From Sphingobium trunci (GTDB lineage: Bacteria > Pseudomonadota > Alphaproteobacteria > Sphingomonadales > Sphingomonadaceae), in contig NZ_JAKUJY010000004.1 in NCBI RefSeq assembly GCF_022664535.1, forward strand, positions 1-64,000: a stretch of DNA of 64,000 nucleotides, written 5' to 3'. Within the stretch, counting starts at the first letter, position 1. Every line of letters starts with the position of its first letter. This document shows positions 42,634 to 50,145 of the stretch, in pieces. The position numbers and the translations under genes were made by a program. The notes beneath the pieces were generated by a model that saw only the letters and a list, made by a program, of their open reading frames with translations, did not search any database and was not told the origin of the DNA.

Positions 42634-43830
42634 TCAGCCCTGCGCCGCGAAATCGCGCAGCATCTGCTTGGCGATGACGAGCTGCTGGATCTGCGTCGTG
42701 CCTTCATAGATGCGATAGACGCGGGCGTCGCGGAACAGCCGTTCGGCCTCATATTCCGCCAGATAGCCGGCACCGCCATGGATCTGTACCACCCGGTCGA
42801 CCACCCGGCCGCAGGCTTCGGTCGCGAACATCTTGAAGGCAGCGGCCTCCAGGCTGGAACGGCCGCGCTCGCTGCGGGCGCAGGCGTCCCACATCATGCA
42901 TTCCGCGGCATAAAGCTCGGTCTTCGAATCCGCCAGCATCGCCTGGATGAGCTGGAAATTGGCGATCGGTTCACCGAACGCCTTGCGCTCCGTGGCGTAG
43001 CGCAGCCCGGTTTCGAGCGCACGCTCGGCAAGGCCCAGCGCGCCCGCGCCCACGGAGAGGCGACCCGGATCGAGCGCCTTCATCGCGGCGGCGAAGCCCT
43101 TGCCCTCGACCTCGCCCAGCAGGTTGCGCGCGGGGATGCGGACATCCTCCATGATGACGTCGGCGATCAGCGCGCCGCGCTGGCCCATTTTCGCGTCGGG
43201 CGTGCCGATGCTGATGCCGGGGGTCTTCATGTCGACCAGAAAGGCGCTGATATGGGCATTGCCCGGCAGATTCTCCGCCGATGTGCGCGCCATGATGAGG
43301 GCGATGCCCGCGATCGGCGCATTGGTGATGTAGCGCTTCGTGCCATTGAGCACATAATCGTCGCCGTCCCGCACCGCGCGGGTCTTGAGGCCCGCCGAGT
43401 CCGATCCGCTGTCGGGTTCGGTGAGGCCGAAACTGGCGATCTCGCCGCCGCAGAGGCGCGTCAGCCACTCCTGCTTCTGCGCGTCCGTTCCGGCGGTCTT
43501 GAGCGCGGTCGTCACCATGCCGGTGCCGATCGCCATGGTCGCGCGGAAGGCGGGGGCGGCACGACCCAGTTCGCGAATGACGCGGATATATTGGGTGAGG
43601 CTGAGGTCGGCGCCCCCATAGGCTTCGGGCGTCGTCACGCTGAACAGGCCAAGATCGCGCATTTCCGCGATGATCTCGGCCGGCACGCGATTATCCTCGA
43701 TGACGCGCGGCTCGGCCGGGATCAGCCGGTCGCGCACGAAGCGGCGGAGCTGGTCGAGGAAAGACTCGAACAGCTCCGCGTCCATGCCGCTGCCGGTCAC
43801 CGGCCGGGTCGGCGCGGTGACTTCAAGCAT
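42634..43830 (-). CDS. Acyl-CoA dehydrogenase
   Basis: A 398-residue FAD enzyme of short/medium-chain type. The FAD/substrate motif FGLTEPDSGSDSAGLKT, a KRYITNAP segment and a C-terminal catalytic-type Glu in RIYEGTTQIQQLVIAKQML are present. The ATG at 43830 overlaps the thiolase stop by 8 bases; an ATG at 43785 is an alternative, and the frame continues to 43902 without a better start. It lies fifth in the operon and is the natural candidate for the alpha,beta-desaturation step before the MaoC hydratase. Confidence 0.9.
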   Translation of the reverse strand: MLEVTAPTRPVTGSGMDAELFESFLDQLRRFVRDRLIPAEPRVIEDNRVPAEIIAEMRDLGLFSVTTPEAYGGADLSLTQYIRVIRELGRAAPAFRATMAIGTGMVTTALKTAGTDAQKQEWLTRLCGGEIASFGLTEPDSGSDSAGLKTRAVRDGDDYVLNGTKRYITNAPIAGIALIMARTSAENLPGNAHISAFLVDMKTPGISIGTPDAKMGQRGALIADVIMEDVRIPARNLLGEVEGKGFAAAMKALDPGRLSVGAGALGLAERALETGLRYATERKAFGEPIANFQLIQAMLADSKTELYAAECMMWDACARSERGRSSLEAAAFKMFATEACGRVVDRVVQIHGGAGYLAEYEAERLFRDARVYRIYEGTTQIQQLVIAKQMLRDFAAQG

Positions 43831-45031
43831 CGGCCAGGCCGACGATGGCGATTGCGGACACATTCTGGCTCGGCATGCCGCCCAGATTGTGGCTGAGGGC
43901 AAGGCTGGGCGGGGTCTGGCGCTGCCGGGCGCCCGCGCGGCCCAGGAGCTGGAGGTAATTTTCGTAGATCATCCTCAGGCCCGACGCGCCGATCGGATGG
44001 CCGAAGCATTTGAGGCCGCCGTCGATCTGACAGGGCACCTGCCCGTCCGCATCGAAGAAGCCGTTCAGCACGTCCTTCCATGCCTCGCCTTCCTTGGAGA
44101 GGTAGAGATCCTCCATCGTCACCAGTTCGGTGATGGAGAAGCAGTCATGCACCTCGGTCAGGCTGATCTGGTTGCGGGGATCGGTGACGCCCGCCTCCTT
44201 ATAGGCCTTTTGCGCGGCGACGCGGGTGGTGTGGAAATAGCTGCCGTTCCAGCCGCCGCCCTGCTGCATTTCCCAGCCGTTCGAAGAGGCGATCTGGAGC
44301 GCCTTGACCGTCACCAGATCCTTCTTGCCCAGGCTCCGGGCGATTTCCGGCGTGGTGACGATGGCGCAGGCCGCGCCGTCCGACACGCCGCAGCAATCGA
44401 ACAGGCCGAGCGGTTCCGCGATCATCGGCGCGTTCAGCACCGTGTCGAGGTCGATCGCCTTTTGCAGATGCGCCTTGGGATTCTTCGCGCCATTGGCATG
44501 GCTCTTGACCGAGACATGGGCCATGGCGCGCTTGAGGTCATCCTTGCTGACGCCGTGGGTCGCGCGATAGGCCGAGGCGAGCTGGGCGAAATTGCCCGGC
44601 GCGGAGCCGGTGACGCCGATCATGTCGGATGTCGTGCCGCGCGAACGCACGGGCAGGCCGCCATAGCCGGTGTCCTTCAGCTTCTCGACACCCAGCGCCA
44701 GCGCGATGTCCGCCGCGCCCGAGGCCACGGCATAGACCGCGCCGCGGAAGCTTTCGGTGCCGCTGGCGCAATAATTCTCGACCTTCGTCACGCCGCAATT
44801 GTTGAGGCGCAGCGCGACGGCGAGCGGAATGCCCGACGGGCCGATATTGACCGCGTCGAACGCGACGCCCAGCCAGGCGGCGTCGATCTGCGAGGTGTCG
44901 ATGCCCGCATCGGCCACCGCTTCCTCATAGGCCTCGACCATCAACTGGTCGGCGTCCTTGTCCCAGCGCTCGCCGAACTTCGCGCATCCCATGCCGAGGA
45001 TGGCGACCTTGTCCCTGATGCCGCTTGCCAT
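43823..45031 (-). CDS. SCP2/lipid-transfer-type thiolase
   Basis: A 402-residue thiolase-fold enzyme. Nucleophile Cys88 lies in VENYCASGTES, and His is in KCFGHPIGASG. The C-terminal active loop reads ALSHNLGGMPS, so the second Cys of classical thiolases is missing, as usual in SCPx-type thiolases. The start follows GGAGACAAGAC. It adjoins the HMG-CoA-synthase-fold/DUF35 gene with a 32-base gap. Such thiolases typically work with a DUF35 protein. The expected role is thiolytic or aldol-type release of acetyl- or propionyl-CoA. Confidence 0.88.
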   Translation of the reverse strand: MASGIRDKVAILGMGCAKFGERWDKDADQLMVEAYEEAVADAGIDTSQIDAAWLGVAFDAVNIGPSGIPLAVALRLNNCGVTKVENYCASGTESFRGAVYAVASGAADIALALGVEKLKDTGYGGLPVRSRGTTSDMIGVTGSAPGNFAQLASAYRATHGVSKDDLKRAMAHVSVKSHANGAKNPKAHLQKAIDLDTVLNAPMIAEPLGLFDCCGVSDGAACAIVTTPEIARSLGKKDLVTVKALQIASSNGWEMQQGGGWNGSYFHTTRVAAQKAYKEAGVTDPRNQISLTEVHDCFSITELVTMEDLYLSKEGEAWKDVLNGFFDADGQVPCQIDGGLKCFGHPIGASGLRMIYENYLQLLGRAGARQRQTPPSLALSHNLGGMPSQNVSAIAIVGLADA

Positions 45032-45063
45032 GTCTTGTCTCCTAAATAGCGCGTCCGAACGGG

Positions 45064-46518
45064 TCAGCCGACCGGCACGGCCTTCCAGAAATATTTGGTG
45101 AAATCGCGCCGCTCATCGACGGCCTTGATGCGGAACATCATCATCATCTCCGCGCCGACCTCCACCTCTTCGGGCGAGCAGTCCGCGAATTCCGCGATCA
45201 TGCGTCCGCCGCCGTCAAAGTCGATCATACCATAATAGCTGGGCGGCGCGGGCGAATAGGTCAAGGCGTCGGCGGTATAGGTGACGACCCGCGCCTTCCT
45301 GTCCGCCAGCGGATAATCCTCCTGCGTGTGATAGGCATGGTCGTTGGGATTGACCGAAATATCGCTCCTGGGGAACTGCACCGTCCCGGTCTTGGTGCAG
45401 CGGCCGCCGACAAGGCCGAGCACCGTCTTGCGGTTGCGCCACAGCGTCGTGCCGGGCTGCTTCTCGTCATTCTCGGCACGCATCCCCTTGTCGAGGGCGA
45501 GATTGCCGCGATGGAACAGCCAGCGGGCGTAATTCTCGTCCTTGACGCCGCGCGCCAGCGATCCCTTGACGCCGCGCCGGGCGGGGAGGGTGGCGGCCTT
45601 GCCGGTCGCCTCGAACAGCAGCACATCGACACCCTGGCCGAAGCCGGTGAGCAGGATCTTCTCGCCCGCCTGCGCCTGTTCCAGCGCCGCGACGAGGAGG
45701 AGGATGGGGTGGGCGACGCCGCTGTCGCCAAGGCTGGCCGCCAGCGTGTCGGCCACGGCCTCCGCCTTGATGCCCGCCTTCTTCGCGACGCCGTCGGCCA
45801 CGCCGCGCAGCGTGATCGGCATGATGAAGCGGTCGATCTCGCCCGCCGCGACGCCCAGCACGGCCAGCGCGTCCTTCACTGCCTTCACCGTCATGCCGGT
45901 ATAGCCTTCGTCCCTGATCCAGCGGCTTTCCCAGCTATAGTCGAAATCCTGGCCGTTGCTGCGATAATGATCGACGAAATCGATTGTCGTCGAATGGCTG
46001 CCCAGGAAACGTGCGACGACATCGCCCTGACCGATCAACAGACCGGCGGCGGCATCGCCCTGCACCATCTCGCCTTCCGAAGCGGGCCTGGACAGGCGCA
46101 TTTCGGACGCGATGGCGAGATGCGGCGCGGCCCCGCCCTTTGCGGCGGCGAGCGCCTGGATAAGCTGCGAGGTCGCGGCGCGCAGGCTGCCGGTCGCGTC
46201 GAGCGCGGCGGTGCCGTCCTCCAGCACCAGTGCCTCCTTGACGACGCCCGCGTTCAGCCGGTCGGTGAAGGGCAGGGTGGTCGAGGCGAGGCTGACCGTG
46301 CCGATGCTGGCGCGATCCACCTGCGTCAGCGCGTCGCGTCCGGCCTCCACCGCCATGGTGATGGCGTCCTCGTCCCAGTTGGCGATGGCGCGCTCGCCCT
46401 TGGCAAGGCCGCCCAGTCCTCCCGCGAACCATTTGTTGGTCGCATGGATGACGCTGCGCTGGAGCCGCTTGCGCGGGACATAGGCTCCAAACCCCAATAT
46501 GCCGGTCTCAGCGGTCAT
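45064..46518 (-). CDS. HMG-CoA synthase-fold protein fused to DUF35 OB domain, active residues replaced
   Basis: A 484-residue protein. Residues 1-330 follow the HMG-CoA synthase/KAS III fold (ILGFGAYVPRKRL at the start). Residues about 370-484 are an OB-fold DUF35 domain with a reduced zinc ribbon (GGRCTKTGTVQFPRS; one Cys of the first pair replaced by Thr). By my alignment with bacterial HMG-CoA synthase, Glu79 corresponds to Ser79/Thr80, Cys111 to Ser111/Leu112 and His233 to Met233, so synthase chemistry is improbable. The start overlaps the MaoC gene stop (ATGA). It may form a complex with the adjacent thiolase, like the archaeal thiolase/HMGCS/DUF35 assembly. Confidence 0.83.
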   Translation of the reverse strand: MTAETGILGFGAYVPRKRLQRSVIHATNKWFAGGLGGLAKGERAIANWDEDAITMAVEAGRDALTQVDRASIGTVSLASTTLPFTDRLNAGVVKEALVLEDGTAALDATGSLRAATSQLIQALAAAKGGAAPHLAIASEMRLSRPASEGEMVQGDAAAGLLIGQGDVVARFLGSHSTTIDFVDHYRSNGQDFDYSWESRWIRDEGYTGMTVKAVKDALAVLGVAAGEIDRFIMPITLRGVADGVAKKAGIKAEAVADTLAASLGDSGVAHPILLLVAALEQAQAGEKILLTGFGQGVDVLLFEATGKAATLPARRGVKGSLARGVKDENYARWLFHRGNLALDKGMRAENDEKQPGTTLWRNRKTVLGLVGGRCTKTGTVQFPRSDISVNPNDHAYHTQEDYPLADRKARVVTYTADALTYSPAPPSYYGMIDFDGGGRMIAEFADCSPEEVEVGAEMMMMFRIKAVDERRDFTKYFWKAVPVG

Positions 46519-47354
46519 AGATACTCCACATAGCCATTGTTGAGGACCACCTTGTCGCGCTCGACGACGCGGCAGCGGAAGGCCGCCTTGCCCGGGCCTT
46601 CGCGCCACAGGGCGGTTTCGATGGTTTCGCCCGGATAGACTGGGGCGGAAAAGCGGGCGTCGATGCGGCGGATGCGCGCCGGATCATTGCCGGTCAGCAG
46701 CGCCAGCAGCGCCCGGCCCGCCACGCCATAGGTGGCAAGGCCATGCAGGATCGGCCTTTCGAAGCCCGCGCCTGTCGCCACCGCCGGATCGGCGTGCAGC
46801 GGGTTCATGTCGCCCGAGGCAAGCCGGTAGAGCAGCGCCTGATCGTCGCGTGTGGGAATGGCCAGCACGGCGTCTGGCGCGCGATCGGGCACCGGATAAG
46901 GCGCGGGCTGTTGCCCCTCCGACCCGCCATGGCCGCCATCGCCGCGCAGATAATTGGTGTTGCGCACCGTCGCGATGTGGGTGCCGTCCTCATGGCTGAT
47001 CTCGCGCGTCTGGATCACCATCGCGCCCTTGTCCGCGCCCTTGTCGAAGATCGGGCCGAACTTCGTGCGGCCGATCAACTCGCCCGTCAGCGGCAGGGGC
47101 GCGTGGAGGATGAGGCTGGTTTCGACATGCAGCATCTTTTCCCAGGTGACGCCCAGCGCCGGATCGCGCCAGACGAAGCCGGGATAGGCCATCACCACCG
47201 CCATGGTCGGCAGCACCTTCAACCCGTCCTCATAGACAAAGGGCAATTCAGTTGCGCCCACGCCCATCGCGTAGAGCATCACCTTGAATGGGTTGATGCT
47301 CTGCCGGCTTTCGATCGCGGGCAGGTCGATCAGCTTCCGGGGGTCGAAGGCCAC
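46515..47354 (-). CDS. MaoC-family enoyl-CoA hydratase 2 (HSD17B4-type)
   Basis: A 279-residue double-hotdog hydratase adding water to 2-enoyl-CoA with R stereochemistry. The hydratase-2 signature GDMNPLHADP followed by GFERPILHGLATYG lies near residues 184-215, with the catalytic Asp and His present. The N-terminal hotdog carries the substrate pocket. It lies 12 bases after an HSD17B4-type SDR, so the pair reproduces the two activities of peroxisomal multifunctional enzyme 2. Its stop overlaps the start of the HMG-CoA synthase-like gene. Confidence 0.92.
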   Translation of the reverse strand: MAFDPRKLIDLPAIESRQSINPFKVMLYAMGVGATELPFVYEDGLKVLPTMAVVMAYPGFVWRDPALGVTWEKMLHVETSLILHAPLPLTGELIGRTKFGPIFDKGADKGAMVIQTREISHEDGTHIATVRNTNYLRGDGGHGGSEGQQPAPYPVPDRAPDAVLAIPTRDDQALLYRLASGDMNPLHADPAVATGAGFERPILHGLATYGVAGRALLALLTGNDPARIRRIDARFSAPVYPGETIETALWREGPGKAAFRCRVVERDKVVLNNGYVEYL

Positions 47355-47366
47355 CTCTTCTTCGCC

Positions 47367-48287
47367 TCAGACCGGATCGTAGGGGAAGATGTCGGAGGAC
47401 CGGGCCAGCGGCGTGAAAGCATGTTCCATCGCGGGAATGAGGTCGGACACGATGCTTTCGGGCGTCCAGCCATTCGAACGCTGCATCGTCTTGACCGGGC
47501 GGTTCTTCGAAAAGACGAACACCTCATTCTTGCGCACGCCGAACGTCTGGCCGGTGACATGCTTCGCCCCGTCGGAAAGCAGGGCGGCGACCATCGGCGC
47601 GATCTTTTCGGTGGTCATGGTCTTGGCGCGTTCGATCCGCTGCTCTTCCTCCGGGTTGGATGCCGGTATAGTCGCGACCAGGCGGCTCCAGGCGAAGGGC
47701 GCGATGCAGTTGGAGCGGACGCCGAACCGTTCCATGTCGAGCGCGATCGAATTGGACAGGCCGAAAATGCCCATCTTCGCCGCGGAATAATTGGCCTGCC
47801 CGAAATTGCCGATCAGCCCCGAAGTGGAGGTGAAATGGACATAGGAGCCGCCATTCTGGTCCTTGAAATAAGGCGCCGCCGCCTTGGCGACATAGAAGGA
47901 ACCATTGAGGTGGACGTCGACGACCTGCTTCCAGTCCTCGATGCTCATCTTGTGGAAGATGCGGTCGCGCAGGATGCCCGCATTGTTGACGACACCGTGG
48001 ATGCCGCCGAAATTCCTGACCGCATCCTCGATGATCGAGGTCGCGCCCAGCGGATCGGCGACGCTGGCGCCGTTCACCACTGCCCGGCCGCCTTCGGCGC
48101 GAATCTGCGAAACCACTTCCTCGGCGGGGCCAGCGTCTGCGCCTTCGCCTTCGGCCGATGCGCCCAGATCGTTGACGACCACCGCCGCGCCCTGACGGGC
48201 GCAGAGCAGCGCGATGTCGCGGCCGATGCCGCGGCCCGCGCCGGTCACGGCGACCACTTTTCCGTCCAGCCGCGCCGACTCGCTCAT
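47367..48287 (-). CDS. 3-hydroxyacyl-CoA dehydrogenase-type SDR (HSD17B4-like)
   Basis: A 306-residue SDR of the multifunctional-enzyme-2 type. TGAGRGIG lies near residues 16-23, the VVVNDLG segment with Asp favours NAD, NNAGILRDR is characteristic of this group, and the active site is YSAAK. A C-terminal extension (about 250-306) exceeds the classical length and is usual here. The start follows GGACGGGAAAGGC. It is the first gene of a seven-gene minus-strand acyl-CoA operon and would oxidise the 3-hydroxyacyl-CoA made by the MaoC enzyme. Confidence 0.92.
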   Translation of the reverse strand: MSESARLDGKVVAVTGAGRGIGRDIALLCARQGAAVVVNDLGASAEGEGADAGPAEEVVSQIRAEGGRAVVNGASVADPLGATSIIEDAVRNFGGIHGVVNNAGILRDRIFHKMSIEDWKQVVDVHLNGSFYVAKAAAPYFKDQNGGSYVHFTSTSGLIGNFGQANYSAAKMGIFGLSNSIALDMERFGVRSNCIAPFAWSRLVATIPASNPEEEQRIERAKTMTTEKIAPMVAALLSDGAKHVTGQTFGVRKNEVFVFSKNRPVKTMQRSNGWTPESIVSDLIPAMEHAFTPLARSSDIFPYDPV

Positions 48288-48322
48288 GCCTTTCCCGTCC
48301 TCTTCCCGTTTGCGTGATAGAT

Positions 48323-48351
48323 TACTTAGTTGAGGCCGTCAGTTTATTCAA
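48323..48351 (-). promoter_or_regulatory. Promoter candidate for the seven-gene acyl-CoA operon
   Basis: On the minus strand TTGAAT (48351-48346), a 17-base spacer and TAAGTA (48328-48323) form a sigma-70-like promoter. Transcription would start near 48316, about 28 bases before the SDR gene. The IclR-type palindrome at 48367-48380 would then be centred near -57, an activator-like position. Confidence 0.45.
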
Positions 48352-48366
48352 CAGCTAGAATTGCTA

Positions 48367-48380
48367 TTCATGATCGTGAA
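48367..48380. promoter_or_regulatory. IclR operator candidate TTCATGATCGTGAA, copy 1
   Basis: A near-palindrome (TTCA-TGATCG-TGAA), 14 bases before the IclR start at 48395 and 5 bases after a TAGAAT -10 candidate (48356-48361). The identical 14-mer precedes the second IclR gene at the same distance. It is probably bound by one or both IclR proteins. Confidence 0.65.
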
Positions 48381-48394
48381 CGATAAGAAAGGCT

Positions 48395-49198
48395 ATGATC
48401 TCCGCTAATCCCGATCGACGCCCGCGCCCGCCGGTCAATTCCGTCGTCCAGGCCATATCCATCCTGCGCCATCTGGGGACGCTTCCCGAAGGCGCCGGGG
48501 TCAATGCCATCGCGCGCGCGGTCGGCATCGGGCCAAGTTCCTGTTTCAACGTGCTGCGGACCCTGGTGGGCGAGGATCTGGCGATCTTCGATCCGGCGAC
48601 GAAGCGTTATACGCTGGGCCTGGGTGCGGTGGACCTGGCCCGGCGCGCCCTGGGTGGGGACGCGATGGTGCGGGCGGCGCGCGCGCCCATGGATGCGCTG
48701 GCCGAAGAGCATGACGCGGCCGTTGGCTTGTGGCGTTATACCGGCAGCCGCCTTGTCCTCGTCGCATTGGCGGAAAGCGCGTCGGCAACCCGTATCCATC
48801 TGGTCGTCGGACAGCGCCAGCCCGGTTCGGCAGGCGCGACCGGAAGGGCGATGCTGGCCGCGCATGGGCTTTCCGATGCGGAGATTGTCGAGGCTTATGA
48901 AGGCGTGCGCTGGCACAGCGCGCCCGGAGCATCCACTTTCCTGGCGCAGGTCCGGCGCGCGGCCGAACTGGGCTGGGCGCTGGACCTGGGCAATGCCAAT
49001 CACGGCATAGCCTCGGTCGCGTCCGCAATCGCCGACCGTGGCGCCAGCCCGCGCTTCGTCCTTTCCGCGTCGATCTTCGACGGGCGGGAGGATGCGGCCG
49101 GGATGGCGCGGATCGGGCAGGCGCTGCGGGCCGCTGCGCTTGGGCTCGGCAAGTTCGCCCATGGCAGGATGCCGGACGTGGCGCCGGGAGGGGAATGA
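48395..49198 (+). CDS. IclR-family transcriptional regulator
   Basis: A 267-residue regulator. An N-terminal winged helix (about 15-75) has SVVQAISILRHLGTLPEGAGVNAIARAVGIGPSSCFNVLRTL. A C-terminal effector (GAF-like) domain covers about 85-260. The paralog at 60818-61591 shares the same N-terminal layout, with PVxSVVQA starting at residue 13 in both. It is divergent from the seven-gene acyl-CoA operon and convergent with an acyl-CoA dehydrogenase pair. Repression of its own gene and control of the operon are likely. IclR effectors are often small organic acids or CoA intermediates. Confidence 0.9.
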   Translation: MISANPDRRPRPPVNSVVQAISILRHLGTLPEGAGVNAIARAVGIGPSSCFNVLRTLVGEDLAIFDPATKRYTLGLGAVDLARRALGGDAMVRAARAPMDALAEEHDAAVGLWRYTGSRLVLVALAESASATRIHLVVGQRQPGSAGATGRAMLAAHGLSDAEIVEAYEGVRWHSAPGASTFLAQVRRAAELGWALDLGNANHGIASVASAIADRGASPRFVLSASIFDGREDAAGMARIGQALRAAALGLGKFAHGRMPDVAPGGE

Positions 49199-49253
49199 GC
49201 CGGAAGGATGCATGGGGCCTGTTCCCTCGACTTCTTCCCTCCCGGCCCCTTCT

Positions 49254-50141
49254 CTATGCCAAGAGCTGCGTCATATCGGCAGGCGCGATAAACTGAAGCA
49301 GGTGCGCCCGCTTCAGGCAAAGATGGGGTGCCGCTTCGTCCGTCATGCCGATGCCGCCATGGACCTGGATATTGGCGCGGCCATTGTCGATCGCGGCCTG
49401 ATCGGCAAGGCGCTTGGCGGCGGCGACATGGAAGGCGGCATCGCTCTCCCCGGCGTCGAGCGCGCAGGCGGCATAATAAAGCTGCGACCGGGCGACCGCC
49501 GCGCGGACCGCCATGTCGGCGCAGATATGCTTGATCGCCTGGAACCAGCCGATCGGCCGTCCGAACTGCTCGCGTATCTTGGCGTAGCCGGTTGCCATGT
49601 CCCGCGCCGCATCGGCCGCGCCGATGGCGAAGGCGGCGGACAGCAGCCGCAGGTGAAGCACGGCGCGCGGATCGTTGACGCGCGCAATCGAGGGCAGGGC
49701 GTCGAGGCGCGCGACCGTCGCCGACAGGTCCAGCGACGGCGCGGCGGCGAGCGAGCCGGGCAGGGCGAAGCTGCCCAACTCGCCGTCGAACAGGCCGACC
49801 GCGCTTGCCGCGCCGTCCGCGTCGATCAGGCGCGCGCTGCCGTCCGGGGCGGGCAGCGCGATGGCGGCCTTGTCCCCGCTCCCCGTCCAGCGCGCGCCGA
49901 CGGCGCTCGACAGCAGGGCGACCGGGGCCAGGAAGCGGCCGAGTTCGGCGAACACCAGCGCTTCGGTCGCATGGTCGAGGCCGGTGTCCGGGGCGGTCAT
50001 GCCGATCCATCCCATTTCCGTCAGGCTGGACCAGAGGCCGGGACGGCGCGAGCGCGCCTCCTCCAGCGGCATATGGTCGCGGCACCAGTCGGCGGTGGCG
50101 GTCTGATAGGCGGTCTGGTCTTCGCTGGGGGTCAGGTCCAT
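49254..50141 (-). CDS. Acyl-CoA dehydrogenase small subunit (lacks middle-domain motif)
   Basis: A 295-residue protein of the acyl-CoA dehydrogenase family, about 90 residues shorter than usual. The C-terminal helical bundle is clear (REQFGRPIGWFQAIKHICADM, QVHGGIGMTDE). The middle beta-domain with its SEPxxGSD FAD/substrate motif is not visible. Such subunits pair with a full-length partner in alpha2beta2 enzymes. The start follows GAGGTGACATC directly after the partner's stop (4-base gap), so the two are cotranslated. A second pair of the same design is at 61614-63745. Confidence 0.85.
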   Translation of the reverse strand: MDLTPSEDQTAYQTATADWCRDHMPLEEARSRRPGLWSSLTEMGWIGMTAPDTGLDHATEALVFAELGRFLAPVALLSSAVGARWTGSGDKAAIALPAPDGSARLIDADGAASAVGLFDGELGSFALPGSLAAAPSLDLSATVARLDALPSIARVNDPRAVLHLRLLSAAFAIGAADAARDMATGYAKIREQFGRPIGWFQAIKHICADMAVRAAVARSQLYYAACALDAGESDAAFHVAAAKRLADQAAIDNGRANIQVHGGIGMTDEAAPHLCLKRAHLLQFIAPADMTQLLA

Positions 50142-50145
50142 GATG

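Noticed and set aside
48322-48330. TTACTTAGT shared with 34513-34521 as a second regulator motif
   Set aside because: Only nine bases, and at the first site it coincides with the probable -10 element of the acyl-CoA operon promoter, so chance or promoter similarity explains it.
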